Source: Bradyrhizobium sp. 4 (GTDB lineage Bacteria; Pseudomonadota; Alphaproteobacteria; Rhizobiales; Xanthobacteraceae). Taken from it: DNA of 64,000 nt. Positions 16,801-26,103 of the stretch are shown in pieces (position 1 is the first letter of the stretch; every line of letters starts with the position of its first letter). Location: the NCBI RefSeq assembly GCF_023100905.1, contig NZ_CP064686.1, positions 7,528,001 through 7,592,000 on the forward strand. The letters are read 5' to 3'. A model generated the notes under the pieces. The model saw only the letters and a program-made list of their open reading frames with translations. It ran no database searches and had not been told where the DNA came from. Both the position numbers and the translations under genes were made by a program.

Positions 16801-17643
16801 TTATCCGGCCCCCTGATCGAACGCCTTGCGCAGGGCCACGTAGCCCTGCTGCTGCTGGCTCCAGTTGCGGCCGCCGGTCATCGCGCCGTCGATGACGAGG
16901 TCATGGCCGTTGATGAAGCTGGATTCGTCGCTGGCCAGGAACACCGCTGCGTGGGCGATGTCATCGGGAAGGCCGGCACGCGGGATCGGCTGCGCGGTCT
17001 TGTAGACCTCGCGCATCACCGCCGGCGTCTTCTCCGCCGCGTCGGTCGAAAGCCCGAGCGCCTTGCCGAAAATGCCGGTCGCGATGGCGCCGGGCGAGAT
17101 CGAGTTGACGCGGACGTTGGATTCGCCGAGCTCCATCGCCACACATTTGGTGAGGTGGATCACCGCCGCCTTGGCCGCACCATAGACCATCGACGACGAG
17201 AAGCCGGCGAGACGGCCGGCGATGCTGCCATTGTTGATGATGCTGCCAAAGCCCTGCTTCTTCATGTGGGGCGCGGCGTGCTTCATGCCGAGCATGACGC
17301 TGCGCACCAAGGTCGCCATCGCCGCGTCGAAGCGCTCGACCTCGAGGCCTTCGATGCCGCCGGTCTGCGCCGGGCCGCCGGCATTGTTGAACAGGCAGTC
17401 GATGCGGCCGAATTTGCCCACCGCGAGCGCGATCAGCGCCTGCATCTGCGCTTCGACCGTCACATCCGTCTGGCGGAAGACGCAATTCGGCCCGAGCTGC
17501 TTCGCCAGCGCCTCGCCTTCCGGTATGCGCCGGCCCGCGATCACAATTTTGGCACCTTCGGCAACGAAGACTTCAGCAGTGCGCAACCCGATCCCGCTCG
17601 TCGCGCCCGTGATCACCGCGACCTTGCCATCCAACCTGCCCAT
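16801..17643 (-). CDS. Short-chain dehydrogenase/reductase
   Basis: A 280-residue classical SDR. The NAD(P)-binding TGATSGIGLRTAEVF is near the N-terminus, then NNAGG, and the active-site Ser/Tyr/Lys fall in NNGSIAGRL...MVYGAAKAA. The C-terminal NSISPGAIATGIFG and FINGHDLVIDGAMTGG are typical of the xanthoxin/cyclopentanol-dehydrogenase-like branch. An Arg-Arg at the end of strand 2 (VIAGRRIPEG) makes NADP preference possible. The ATG at 17643 has CAGGGA upstream; an extra 15 codons upstream are unlikely to be translated. It is convergent with the P450 gene, and a shared role in alcohol oxidation is only inferred. Confidence 0.9.
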   Translation of the reverse strand: MGRLDGKVAVITGATSGIGLRTAEVFVAEGAKIVIAGRRIPEGEALAKQLGPNCVFRQTDVTVEAQMQALIALAVGKFGRIDCLFNNAGGPAQTGGIEGLEVERFDAAMATLVRSVMLGMKHAAPHMKKQGFGSIINNGSIAGRLAGFSSSMVYGAAKAAVIHLTKCVAMELGESNVRVNSISPGAIATGIFGKALGLSTDAAEKTPAVMREVYKTAQPIPRAGLPDDIAHAAVFLASDESSFINGHDLVIDGAMTGGRNWSQQQQGYVALRKAFDQGAG

Positions 17644-17838
17644 GGAATGTCCCTGTTTTCTAACCCCTTGACGCCAAATGGCGGACACCGATCTACGACG
17701 GCGCCGCGACAGTTGGCGCCGCAGCAGGCACTATTCCTGCCGGCTTCCGACAAGGCAAGCTTTGCTTGGGGCCGGCGACATGCGTAACATTCCTGGCGAC
17801 CGCTCGATTGTCGAACGCATATCGCCACCGGATCGCGC

Positions 17839-18804
17839 ATGGGGAAGCTGATCGACGAATTCCGCAAGGGCTGGCAGGGCGTGGCACCGCCATCGCTCGG
17901 CCTGAGCCTCGCGTTTGCGGTCGCCTGCCTGCTGGTTGCGACGCTGGCGCGCTGGGCTCTCGCCCATGTGCGGCCCGACGTCTATTTCACGCCGTATTTC
18001 CCGGCCGTATTCTTTGCGGCCGCGTTCGGCGGCTTCCGCATCGGCATCATCGCGGCGCTGGTCGGCGGCGTGCTCGGCGTCGTCGTGAATTTTGGCGATG
18101 CCCTTGCCGATAACGCGCGATTCGCCCTGCTGGCGCTCTATTGGGCGGTCAGCGCCCTCACCATCTGGGGCGTCGAGCATTATCGCTCGCTCCTTGTCGA
18201 GCAGCGCCGGATATCCAGACGCCTGATCGAGGAGGAAGACTATCGCAAGCTGCTGGTCGACGAGCTCCAGCACCGGCTGAAGAACAAGCTGTCGACGGTG
18301 CATGCGGTGCTGCATCAAGTGTTGCACGATCAGCCGCAAATCTGGGCCCGGATCGATCCGCGACTGCGGTCGCTTGCCGCGACCGACGATTTGATCTCGC
18401 GGATCGACAAGGCCGGCTGCGACATTCGCGACCTCCTGATCTCCGAGCTCGGCCCTTATGGCCATGTCCGCTTCACGCTGAACGGCGACCGGCTGTTCCT
18501 GCCGCCGAAGCTTGCGGTCACACTGTCCCTGATGTTTCACGAACTCGCCACCAACGCGGGCAAATATGGCGCGTTCTCCGCGCCACGCGGGTTGTTGCAG
18601 GTGTCATGGACCGTCAGCGACGACCGTCTGACCGTGACCTGGGATGAAACCGAGGGCCCGAGCGTCGACAAGGTCTCCGAGCCGGGTTTCGGCACCAAGC
18701 TGTTGAAGTCCGCGCTGTCGGCCTTCGACGGCAAGACGGAGGTCTCCTATCTCAGGACCGGACTTCATTGCACCATGCAATGCCGCATCCCCAAGGACGG
18801 TTAG
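17839..18804 (+). CDS. HWE-family sensor histidine kinase
   Basis: A 321-residue membrane kinase. Four hydrophobic helices (about 20-115) form a DUF4118/MASE-like N-terminal region with no large periplasmic domain. The kinase core has the HWE-type dimerisation segment ELQHRLKNKLSTVHAVL with the phosphorylated His, FHELATNAGKYGAFS as the N-box, and VTWDETEGP, whose W-x-E gives the family its name. There is no F-box and only a reduced G2 (GFGTKLL), as usual for HWE kinases. No response regulator or anti-sigma partner gene is adjacent. In alphaproteobacteria such orphans often feed the general stress response; that is inference here. Confidence 0.87.
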   Translation: MGKLIDEFRKGWQGVAPPSLGLSLAFAVACLLVATLARWALAHVRPDVYFTPYFPAVFFAAAFGGFRIGIIAALVGGVLGVVVNFGDALADNARFALLALYWAVSALTIWGVEHYRSLLVEQRRISRRLIEEEDYRKLLVDELQHRLKNKLSTVHAVLHQVLHDQPQIWARIDPRLRSLAATDDLISRIDKAGCDIRDLLISELGPYGHVRFTLNGDRLFLPPKLAVTLSLMFHELATNAGKYGAFSAPRGLLQVSWTVSDDRLTVTWDETEGPSVDKVSEPGFGTKLLKSALSAFDGKTEVSYLRTGLHCTMQCRIPKDG

Positions 18805-19003
18805 ACACGGCGCAACCGAAAGCCGTTCGCGCGCTTCGTTCGCGGTTTCGCCGGACGCGTTGACGCCCTGTTAATGACGATGGGCTGCGCGCGTCGCATC
18901 GCCGCAAAACACCACCGTAATTCTCCGGACCCCTTAACCAAACTTAAGAGAGAACCGCGCAAGATCGCGGCCATTGCAAAGGCGTGCTGAAACAACAAGA
19001 TTC

Positions 19004-20749
19004 ATGACTTCTATGAACGACAACAAATATTCCGGCGCGGGCGAAGCCGAACTCGGATTTCTCAAGGAAATCGTTAGAATGCTGCCTGCCGGCCTGACCG
19101 TGCAGGACGCGCAAGGCGAACTTCTCCTGGTCAACGATGTCGCGGCCGCCCAGCTCGGCATGGACGGCAGCCGCCCCTCGCGCGATCTCGCGCCCCGCCA
19201 GGAAGCCTGCCGGCAGGCTCTGAGCTCCGGCCGTGCGGTCGTCGCCGAGGAAGCGCTCCACGACGGAGCCGCACGCCAGGTGCTGCTGACCACCCACCGT
19301 CCGGTCCGCTTCGACGGACGCGAGCTGCTGATCTCGGCCTCCTCCGACATCACCGAGCAGAAGAATTTCGAGGACCAGCTGTTCCGCTCGGCCTATTTCG
19401 ACGAGCTGACCGGCCTGCCCTCGCGGCGCGTGATCGAACATCGCGCCACCAGCCTGCTCGCGCAGGGTCGCGCCGGCGAGCGCTTTGCGCTCGCCTTTCT
19501 TGACGTCGACAATTTCAAGCACATCAACGACTATTACGGCCACGCGGTGGGCGATGCCCTGCTGGTCGAGCTGTCGAAGCGCCTTGGACGCGGCTTGCGC
19601 GACTCGGACATGCTGTCGCGCATCTCCGGCGACGAGTTCCTGCTGCTGCTGTCACCGATCCAGAGCCAGGAGGAAGTCGCCGAGTTCATGCAGTCGACGC
19701 TGGAGCGGCTGACCGCGCCGTTCTTCATCGACAATTCGGAAGTGTTCGCCTCAACCTCCGTCGGCATCAGCCTCTACCCCGATCACGGAAGCAGCTTCGA
19801 GACACTGCGTCAGAACGCCGACATCGCGATGTACCGCATCAAGAATGACGGCAAGGGATCGGCGGCCTTCTTCGACTCCAGCATGGAGCGCGAGGCGCTG
19901 GCGCGCATGAAGATCGAGCAGTCGCTGCGGCAGGCCATCCTCGAGAAGCGCTTCTGCTGCGCCTTCCAGTCCAAGGTCGACATCCGTACGCAGGAGGTAA
20001 AGGGCATCGAGGCCCTGGTGCGGCTGCGTGATGACGAGGGCGTGATCCAGGCGCCGGGCTCGTTCATCAATCTTGCCACCGAACTCGGGCTGATCGACGA
20101 GCTGACCCATCTCGTGCTCGCCGAAATCGTCAAGTCGATCGACCTGATCAACGAGACGTTCGGTGCGGAAGCGACCATCAGCATCAACGTCGCGGCCAAG
20201 CAGGCCGGCAACCCCGAATTCATGCGCAGCTTTGCCCAGGCGCTCGACGACACCGGCTTTCCGCAGCGCTTCATGATCGAGGTGACGGAAGACGCCTTCG
20301 TCGCCAAGAATCATTTCCAGGCCGAGATCCTGCCGATGTTCCGCAAGCTCGGCGTCGCCATCTCGATCGACGATTTCGGCACCGGCTATTCCTCGCTCTC
20401 GGCGCTGGCCGACATCACCGCGGACGAGATCAAGATCGACCGCTCCTTCATCACCGATATCCATAAGCGTCCGCGCAACCAAGGCATCCTGCGCGCGATC
20501 GAATCCCTGAGCGAAGCGCTCGGCATGACCGTGATCGCCGAAGGCATCGAATCCTACGAGGAGCTCGCCTACCTCCAGGCTGCGACCAAGATCCGTTACG
20601 CGCAGGGCTATTATTTTTCCCGGCCGATCTTCCTGGAGGAGCTGAAGCTCGCAACGCCCATCTCCAGCGAAGCACGCGCCAGCGTCACAAACCGCTCGAC
20701 GCAACAGAACCGGCAGGGCTATTCCCGCGCGAACGGATATCGGCGGTAA
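19004..20749 (+). CDS. PAS-GGDEF-EAL cyclic-di-GMP enzyme
   Basis: A cytoplasmic protein of about 581 residues: a PAS-like sensor (about 15-120), a GGDEF domain (about 130-295) and an EAL domain (about 310-560). The cyclase signature is RISGDEFLLLL, so the first Gly of GGDEF is Ser; many SGDEF proteins remain active. The phosphodiesterase has GIEALVRLR, SIDDFGTGYSS and VIAEGIES, so its metal ligands look intact. It may therefore make, break or simply sense c-di-GMP. Starts at 18974 (TTG) and 19013 (ATG) are also possible; I chose the ATG at 19004. It lies 170 bp after the HWE kinase gene. Confidence 0.88.
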   Translation: MTSMNDNKYSGAGEAELGFLKEIVRMLPAGLTVQDAQGELLLVNDVAAAQLGMDGSRPSRDLAPRQEACRQALSSGRAVVAEEALHDGAARQVLLTTHRPVRFDGRELLISASSDITEQKNFEDQLFRSAYFDELTGLPSRRVIEHRATSLLAQGRAGERFALAFLDVDNFKHINDYYGHAVGDALLVELSKRLGRGLRDSDMLSRISGDEFLLLLSPIQSQEEVAEFMQSTLERLTAPFFIDNSEVFASTSVGISLYPDHGSSFETLRQNADIAMYRIKNDGKGSAAFFDSSMEREALARMKIEQSLRQAILEKRFCCAFQSKVDIRTQEVKGIEALVRLRDDEGVIQAPGSFINLATELGLIDELTHLVLAEIVKSIDLINETFGAEATISINVAAKQAGNPEFMRSFAQALDDTGFPQRFMIEVTEDAFVAKNHFQAEILPMFRKLGVAISIDDFGTGYSSLSALADITADEIKIDRSFITDIHKRPRNQGILRAIESLSEALGMTVIAEGIESYEELAYLQAATKIRYAQGYYFSRPIFLEELKLATPISSEARASVTNRSTQQNRQGYSRANGYRR

Positions 20750-20815
20750 CCCCGGGCCTGATCGTTACTTTGCAAAGCCTGAGCAACCCGTTCCACGGGT
20801 GAGGTCATAATTGCA

Positions 20816-20836
20816 TCTGCCGATTTCCTCGGCAGA
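20816..20836. other. Perfect 8-bp inverted repeat upstream of the binding-protein gene
   Basis: TCTGCCGA (20816-20823) and TCGGCAGA (20829-20836) form a perfect stem with a 5-base loop. A second small hairpin (ACCCG/CGGGT, about 20787-20801) precedes it. They lie in the 218-bp gap between the GGDEF-EAL gene and the binding-protein gene. Neither is followed by a T-run, so an operator or mRNA structure is as likely as a terminator. Confidence 0.35.
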
Positions 20837-20967
20837 AGCGATCCGGCGCGGCCGGGCCGGGACAATGTCACACATGCCCGTCGCGTGGTCTGCCGGAAGG
20901 TGGAATTGCAATGTCCGCACGGTTGTGCAAATCGCTATGGCCAAAGAATTCATCAGGAGGGACCACC

Positions 20968-22152
20968 GTGCGTCGATCGCTCATCTTAGCAACAACCATC
21001 CTCGCCCTCGCCGCGGGCACCTCCGCACAGGCCGACGATCTCAAGGTCGCGCTGATCTACGGCAAGACCGGCCCGCTCGAGGCCTATGCCAAGCAGACCG
21101 AGACCGGCCTGCAGATGGGTTTTGAATACGCCACGAAGGGCACCATGACGCTCGACGGGCGCAAGATCGTCGTCATCACCAAGGACGACCAGGGCAAGCC
21201 GGATCTCTCCAAGGCCGCTCTCGCGGAAGCCTATCAGGACGACAAGGCCGACATCGCGATCGGCACGACCTCGTCGGCCGCGGCACTCGCGATCCTGCCC
21301 GTCGCCGAGGAGAACAAGAAGATCCTGATCGTCGAGCCCGCGGTCGCGGACCAGATTACCGGCGAGAAGTGGAATCGCTACATCTTCCGCACCGCGCGCA
21401 ACTCGTCGCAGGACGCGATTTCGAACGCGGTCGCGATCGGCAAGCAGGGCGTCACCGTCGCGACGCTGGCGCAGGACTACGCCTTCGGCCGCGACGGCGT
21501 CGCCGCCTTCAAGGAGGCGCTCGGCAAGACCGGCGCGACGCTCGCCGCCGAAGAATATGCCCCGACCTCCACCACCGACTTCACCGCGGTTGGCCAGCGC
21601 CTATTCGACGCGCTGAAGGACAAGCCGGGCCGCAAGGTGATCTGGGTGATCTGGGCCGGCGCCGGCAATCCGTTGGCAAAACTCCAGGACATGGATCCGA
21701 AGCGCTACGGCATCGAACTGTCCACCGGCGGCAACATCCTGCCGGCGCTCGCCGCCTACAAGGGCCTGCCCGGCATGGAAGGCGCGACCTATTATTTCTA
21801 CGCGATCCCGAAGAACCCTGTGAATGATTGGTTCGTCGCCGAGCACCAGAAGCGCTTCAACGCGCCGCCAGACTTCTTCACCGCGGGCGGGTTCGCCGCC
21901 GCGATGTCCGTCGTCGCCGCCGTCACCAAGGCGAAGTCGACCGACACCGAGAAGCTGATCACGGCCATGGAAGGCCTGGAGTTCGACACGCCGAAGGGCA
22001 AGATGATGTTCCGCAAGGAAGACCATCAGGCGCTCCAGAGCATGTATCACTTCAAGGTCAAGGTCGATCCGAACGTCGCCTGGGCCGTGCTCGAGCCGGT
22101 GCGCGAGCTGAAGATCGAGGACATGAACGTTCCGATCAAGAACAAGCGCTAG
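20968..22152 (+). CDS. Branched-chain amino acid-type ABC transporter substrate-binding protein
   Basis: A 394-residue periplasmic-binding-protein family member (Leu/Ile/Val-binding, Peripla_BP type). The start is a GTG at 20968 with an ideal AGGAGG seven bases upstream. It yields a short signal peptide, RRSLILATTILALAAGTSAQA, with cleavage after AQA, followed by DDLKVALIYGKTGPLEAYAKQ. An ATG 19 codons earlier would spoil the signal sequence. It heads the livGFHM operon, with a 215-bp gap that contains an interspersed repeat. Relatives bind amino acids, urea, amides or aromatic acids; the ligand here cannot be read. Confidence 0.9.
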   Translation: MRRSLILATTILALAAGTSAQADDLKVALIYGKTGPLEAYAKQTETGLQMGFEYATKGTMTLDGRKIVVITKDDQGKPDLSKAALAEAYQDDKADIAIGTTSSAAALAILPVAEENKKILIVEPAVADQITGEKWNRYIFRTARNSSQDAISNAVAIGKQGVTVATLAQDYAFGRDGVAAFKEALGKTGATLAAEEYAPTSTTDFTAVGQRLFDALKDKPGRKVIWVIWAGAGNPLAKLQDMDPKRYGIELSTGGNILPALAAYKGLPGMEGATYYFYAIPKNPVNDWFVAEHQKRFNAPPDFFTAGGFAAAMSVVAAVTKAKSTDTEKLITAMEGLEFDTPKGKMMFRKEDHQALQSMYHFKVKVDPNVAWAVLEPVRELKIEDMNVPIKNKR

Positions 22153-22163
22153 GTGCTTCTCCA

Positions 22164-22318
22164 CCTCTCCCGCTTGCGGGAGAGGCCGGGAGAGGGCTCT
22201 GTCCTTCTGGGGGTTCTCGATTGCGGAGACACCCTCGCAGTAGCCGATGCTCCGCATCGGCGTTCTTTCAAGAACGGCGGCCGTAGGCCGCCTGTGCCTC
22301 TCCCGCAAGCGGGGGAGG
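22164..22318. repeat. Interspersed element with 22-bp CCTCTCCCGC arms, copy 1
   Basis: A self-complementary 22-mer beginning CCTCTCCCGC and ending GGGAGAGG lies at 22164-22185, and a near-identical one at 22297-22318. About 110 bp lie between, including GTCCTTCTGGGGG and a GGCGGCC...GGCCGCC hairpin. The same layout is found at 50566-50709 with the centre in the opposite orientation. It fills most of the gap between the binding-protein gene and livG, within the operon, so it would be part of the polycistronic transcript and could form stable RNA stems that lower downstream expression. Confidence 0.7.
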
Positions 22319-22367
22319 CAGCGCAGCGTGATCGCGGACAAGTTCTCCTCTCATCATTGCCAGACCC

Positions 22368-23159
22368 ATGACGCTGACTCTCGAAACCCGCGACCTCACC
22401 ATCCGCTTCGGCGGCCATGTCGCGGTCAACAGCGTCACCTGCAGCTTCCGCCCGGGCGAGCTCACCGCGATCGTCGGCCCGAACGGCGCCGGCAAGACGA
22501 CTTATTTCAACCTGATCTCCGGCCAGCTCCGCGCATCGAGCGGCAGCATTCTGTTCGATGGCACCGACATCACCCAACATTCCGCGCCGATGCGGACGCG
22601 CGCGGGCCTCGGGCGCGCGTTCCAGCTCACAAGCCTCTTTCCGAACCTCTCGGTGGAGGAGAACGTGCGCCTTGCCGTGCAGGCCGCCAACGGCACTCAC
22701 TACGACATGCTGCGGCCCTGGACGGTCCGCCGCGATCTGATCGCCCGCGCCGATGCTATCCTGGATCAGGTCGCGCTCGGCGGCCGCCGTGGCGTCGCCG
22801 CGACCGCACTGTCGCATGGCGATCAGCGCAAGCTCGAGGTCGCGCTGATGATGGCGCTCGAACCGAAGATTTTCATGTTCGACGAGCCGACCGCAGGCAT
22901 GAGCATCGACGAGGTCCCGGTCGTGCTGAACCTGATCGCGCAGCTCAAGCAGGACAAGAGCAGGATCATTCTCCTGGTCGAGCACAAGATGGACGTCGTC
23001 CGATCGCTCGCCGACCGCATCATCGTGCTGCATAACGGGCAGCTCGTGGCCGACGGTCCGCCGGCCGAAGTGATCGCGTCACCGATCGTGCAGGAAGCCT
23101 ATCTCGGTGTCGCGCCCAAGACATCTGAAGGGAATAAAGTTGCAGGGGGCGCAGCATGA
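22368..23159 (+). CDS. livG: Branched-chain amino acid ABC transporter ATP-binding protein LivG
   Basis: A 263-residue ABC ATPase: Walker A GPNGAGKTTYF, signature-region ATALSHGDQRKLEVALMM, Walker B IFMFDEPTAGM and switch LLVEHKMDVVRSLADR. The signature is the LivG-type variant LSHGDQR. The C-terminal PPAEVIASPIVQEAYLG tail is diagnostic of LivG proteins. It forms a heterodimer with LivF at the inner membrane. The stop overlaps the livF start (23156-23159, ATGA). The preceding gap carries an interspersed repeat, yet the gene order shows one operon with the binding-protein gene. Confidence 0.92.
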   Translation: MTLTLETRDLTIRFGGHVAVNSVTCSFRPGELTAIVGPNGAGKTTYFNLISGQLRASSGSILFDGTDITQHSAPMRTRAGLGRAFQLTSLFPNLSVEENVRLAVQAANGTHYDMLRPWTVRRDLIARADAILDQVALGGRRGVAATALSHGDQRKLEVALMMALEPKIFMFDEPTAGMSIDEVPVVLNLIAQLKQDKSRIILLVEHKMDVVRSLADRIIVLHNGQLVADGPPAEVIASPIVQEAYLGVAPKTSEGNKVAGGAA

Positions 23160-23878
23160 CCGATCTGTTGAGGCTCTCCGGCGTGCACACCCATATCGGC
23201 CGCTATCACATCCTCCAGGGCATCGACATCGCTGTCGCGCGGGGGCAGACCACGATGCTGCTCGGCCGCAATGGCGCCGGCAAGACCACGACGTTGCGCA
23301 CCATCATGGGCCTCTGGCAGGCTTCCTCCGGCGAGATCAGCCTCGCCGGCGAGCGCATCGAGAGCCGTGCGACGCCCGACATCGCGCGGCTCGGCGTCGG
23401 CTACGTGCCGGAGAGCATGGCAGTGTTTTCCGACCTCACGGTGAAGGAGAACCTGGTGTTGGCGGTGCGCGCCGGGCCGCTCGATGACGCCCAGCTCGAC
23501 TGGATTTTTGGCTTCTTCCCGGCGCTGCGCCGGTTCTGGCTGTCGCGCGCGGGAAGTCTCTCGGGCGGACAGAAGCAGATGTTGTCGATTGCCCGCGCCA
23601 TCGTCGAACCGCGCAAGCTCCTGCTGATCGACGAGCCCACCAAGGGACTGGCTCCAGCGATCGTGATGGCGCTGATCGAGTGCCTGAAGGAGATCAAGCG
23701 CAAGGGCGCCACGATCCTGATGGTCGAGCAGAATTTCTTTGCCGCCCGCGAGCTCGGCGACAACGTGCTGGTGATGGACAACGGCACCATCGTTCATCGC
23801 GGCGAGATGGCGGCCTTGGCCTCCGACGTGCCGCTGCAGGAGCGGCTGCTCGGCCTGAGCCTGGAGACGCATCAATGA
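23156..23878 (+). CDS. livF: Branched-chain amino acid ABC transporter ATP-binding protein LivF
   Basis: A 240-residue ABC ATPase: Walker A GRNGAGKTTTLRTIMGL, signature SLSGGQKQMLSIARA, Walker B LLLIDEPTKGLAP and switch LMVEQNFFAARELGD. The wording GRNGAGKTT and EPTKGLAP is characteristic of LivF. The start overlaps livG and the stop overlaps livH, both by 4 bp, so the four downstream genes are translationally coupled. Confidence 0.92.
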   Translation: MTDLLRLSGVHTHIGRYHILQGIDIAVARGQTTMLLGRNGAGKTTTLRTIMGLWQASSGEISLAGERIESRATPDIARLGVGYVPESMAVFSDLTVKENLVLAVRAGPLDDAQLDWIFGFFPALRRFWLSRAGSLSGGQKQMLSIARAIVEPRKLLLIDEPTKGLAPAIVMALIECLKEIKRKGATILMVEQNFFAARELGDNVLVMDNGTIVHRGEMAALASDVPLQERLLGLSLETHQ

Positions 23879-24885
23879 CCGAGCTCGCCGCAACCGATCC
23901 GCTGCCGAAGCCGAAGCGCGACATCGCGCCGATCCTGCTGCCGATCGCCGTCGCCCTCGTGATGATCCCGCTGATCGGCTCCCCCAGCACCTGGCTGACG
24001 CTGACGGCCGCGAGCCTCGCGATGGGCATGATGATCTTCATCATGGCCTCCGGGCTCACGCTCGTGTTCGGCTTGATGGACGTGCTCAATTTCGGCCATG
24101 GCGCCTTCATCGCGGTCGGGGCCTACGTCGCGACCCTGGTGCTGGCGCCGTTCGCCGCTTCCCTCCAGGCGGATTCGCTGTGGATCAACCTCGCGGTGCT
24201 GGCGCCGGCGGCATTGCTGTCGATGGCGGTCTCCGGCGCGCTCGGCCTGATTGTCGAGCGGGTGCTGATCCTGCCCGTCTACGGCCAGCATCTAAAGCAG
24301 ATCCTGATGACGACGGGCGGCCTGATCGTCGCCGAACAGACGCTGTATGCGGTGTGGGGGCCGCAGATCATCCCGACGCCACTGCCGACGTCGTTGCGCG
24401 GCTCCTTCATCCTCGGCGACGTCGCGATCGCGAAATACCGCGTGCTGGCGACGCTGATCGGCCTTGCCGTCTTCATCGCGATCCAGCTCGTGCTCAACCG
24501 CACCAAGCTCGGGCTTCTGATCCGCGCCGGCGTCGAGAACCGCGAGATGGTCGAGGCGCTCGGCTATCGCATCCGCCGTCTGTTCCTCGGCGTGTTCATG
24601 ACGGGGTCGGCGCTGGCCGGCCTCGGCGGCGTGATGTGGGCGCTATATCGCGAGCAGGTCCACGCCTCCATGAGCGACGACCTCACGGTCTTGATCTTCA
24701 TCGTCGTCATCATCGGCGGCCTCGGCTCGATCGGCGGCTGCTTCATCGGCGCGATCCTGGTCGCGATGATTGCCAATTACGGCGGCTTCCTGGTGCCGAA
24801 GCTCGCCCTCGTCTCCAACATCCTGCTGATGGTCGCCATTCTGATGTGGCGGCCGCGCGGCCTCTATGCGGTGACCAGCCGATGA
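23875..24885 (+). CDS. livH: Branched-chain amino acid ABC transporter permease LivH
   Basis: A 336-residue inner-membrane protein with about eight or nine helices. The LivH hallmarks are ASGLTLVFGLMDVLNFGHGAF near the second helix, GLLIRAGVENREMVEALGY in the cytoplasmic coupling loop, and VVIIGGLGSIGGCFIGA before the last helices. It begins at the ATGA overlap with livF and ends in overlap with livM (24882-24885). The N-terminus has about 20 hydrophilic residues before the first helix. It makes the translocation path with LivM. Confidence 0.92.
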   Translation: MTELAATDPLPKPKRDIAPILLPIAVALVMIPLIGSPSTWLTLTAASLAMGMMIFIMASGLTLVFGLMDVLNFGHGAFIAVGAYVATLVLAPFAASLQADSLWINLAVLAPAALLSMAVSGALGLIVERVLILPVYGQHLKQILMTTGGLIVAEQTLYAVWGPQIIPTPLPTSLRGSFILGDVAIAKYRVLATLIGLAVFIAIQLVLNRTKLGLLIRAGVENREMVEALGYRIRRLFLGVFMTGSALAGLGGVMWALYREQVHASMSDDLTVLIFIVVIIGGLGSIGGCFIGAILVAMIANYGGFLVPKLALVSNILLMVAILMWRPRGLYAVTSR

Positions 24886-25967
24886 TGATCCTGTCAGGCG
24901 ATCCGCCGAAGAGCCGCGTACTCACGCTCGTTCTCGTCCTCATCATCCTGGCGCTAGTGGCGACGCCGTTCCTGTTCCCCGGGGCGAAAGCGCTGAACGT
25001 CGCGGCCAAGATCTGCGTCTTCGCCGCGCTGGTCGCCTCCTACGATTTGCTGCTCGGCTATACCGGCTCGGTGTCGTTCGCACACACCATGTTCTACGGG
25101 ATCGGCAGCTACGCGATCGCGATCGCGCTGTACGGGATGGGCCCGAACTGGGGTGCGGTTGCAACCGGCATCGTGATCGGCCTGCCGCTTGCCGCACTGC
25201 TTGCACTTGCGATCGGACTGTTCTCGCTGCGGGTCGCCGCGATCTTTTTCGCCATGATCACGCTCGCGGTTGCATCCGCCTTCCAGGTGCTGGCCTCGCA
25301 GCTGTCCTGGCTGACCGGCGGCGAAGATGGCCGCAGCTTTCAGCTGCCCGAGCTGCTCAGGCCCGGCACGGTGCTGATCTCCAGGAACGTGCTGGGATTC
25401 GAAGTCAACGGCCGCATCCTGACCTACTATCTGGTGTTCGCCGTCTCGGCCCTGATGATCCTCGCATTGCTGCGGGTGGTGAATTCGCCGTTCGGGCGCG
25501 TGCTGCAGGCTATCCGCGAGAACCGCTTCCGCGCCGAGGCGCTCGGCTTCCGCACCGTCTTCCACCTGAGCTACGCCAACTGCATCGCCGCACTGGTCGC
25601 CGCCGGCGCCGGCATTCTCAATGCATTGTGGCTGCGTTATGCCGGCCCCGATACCTCGCTCAGCTTCTCGATCATGCTGGACATTCTCCTGATGGTCGTG
25701 ATCGGCGGCATGGGCACGATCTACGGCGCGATCATCGGCGCCACCATCTTCATTCTCGCCCAGAACTATCTGCAGGCGCTGATGGGCGTCGCCTCTAAGG
25801 CGGCGTCGGAAGCCGGTCTGCCGCTGCTGCCGGGGCTGTTGCATCCGGACCGCTGGCTGCTGTGGCTCGGGCTGCTCTTCATCGCCAGCGTCTACTTCTT
25901 TCCGACCGGCGTGGTCGGACGGCTGCGCAATCTCGGCGGCGACAAGAGCGCGGGCAGCTCGCATTAA
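24882..25967 (+). CDS. livM: Branched-chain amino acid ABC transporter permease LivM
   Basis: A 361-residue membrane permease with about ten helices. The family motifs are LLLGYTGSVSFAHTMFYGIGSYA, the coupling-loop SPFGRVLQAIRENRFRAEALGF, and VVIGGMGTIYGAIIGA. Two adjacent ATGs (24882 and 24885) are possible starts; the first overlaps the livH stop. It is the last gene of the operon. I see no clear terminator in the 136 bp before the next gene. Confidence 0.92.
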   Translation: MMILSGDPPKSRVLTLVLVLIILALVATPFLFPGAKALNVAAKICVFAALVASYDLLLGYTGSVSFAHTMFYGIGSYAIAIALYGMGPNWGAVATGIVIGLPLAALLALAIGLFSLRVAAIFFAMITLAVASAFQVLASQLSWLTGGEDGRSFQLPELLRPGTVLISRNVLGFEVNGRILTYYLVFAVSALMILALLRVVNSPFGRVLQAIRENRFRAEALGFRTVFHLSYANCIAALVAAGAGILNALWLRYAGPDTSLSFSIMLDILLMVVIGGMGTIYGAIIGATIFILAQNYLQALMGVASKAASEAGLPLLPGLLHPDRWLLWLGLLFIASVYFFPTGVVGRLRNLGGDKSAGSSH

Positions 25968-26103
25968 CGCACGATTCATGATGCAGCGCGGCAACTCGCT
26001 GGACGCGACTGCGATCACGCAACGAGATTAACGCTCAGGTAACTGGCTTTCCTAAGCTTTACGCCATTTGTGTGGTGTATCCCTGTCCCTTCAGGGAGGG
26101 GGA

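Noticed and set aside
20764..20776. TACTTTGCAAAG near the binding-protein gene as a further copy of the 17-bp operator
   Set aside because: The half-sites overlap instead of being spaced as in the two operator palindromes, so it does not fit the pattern.
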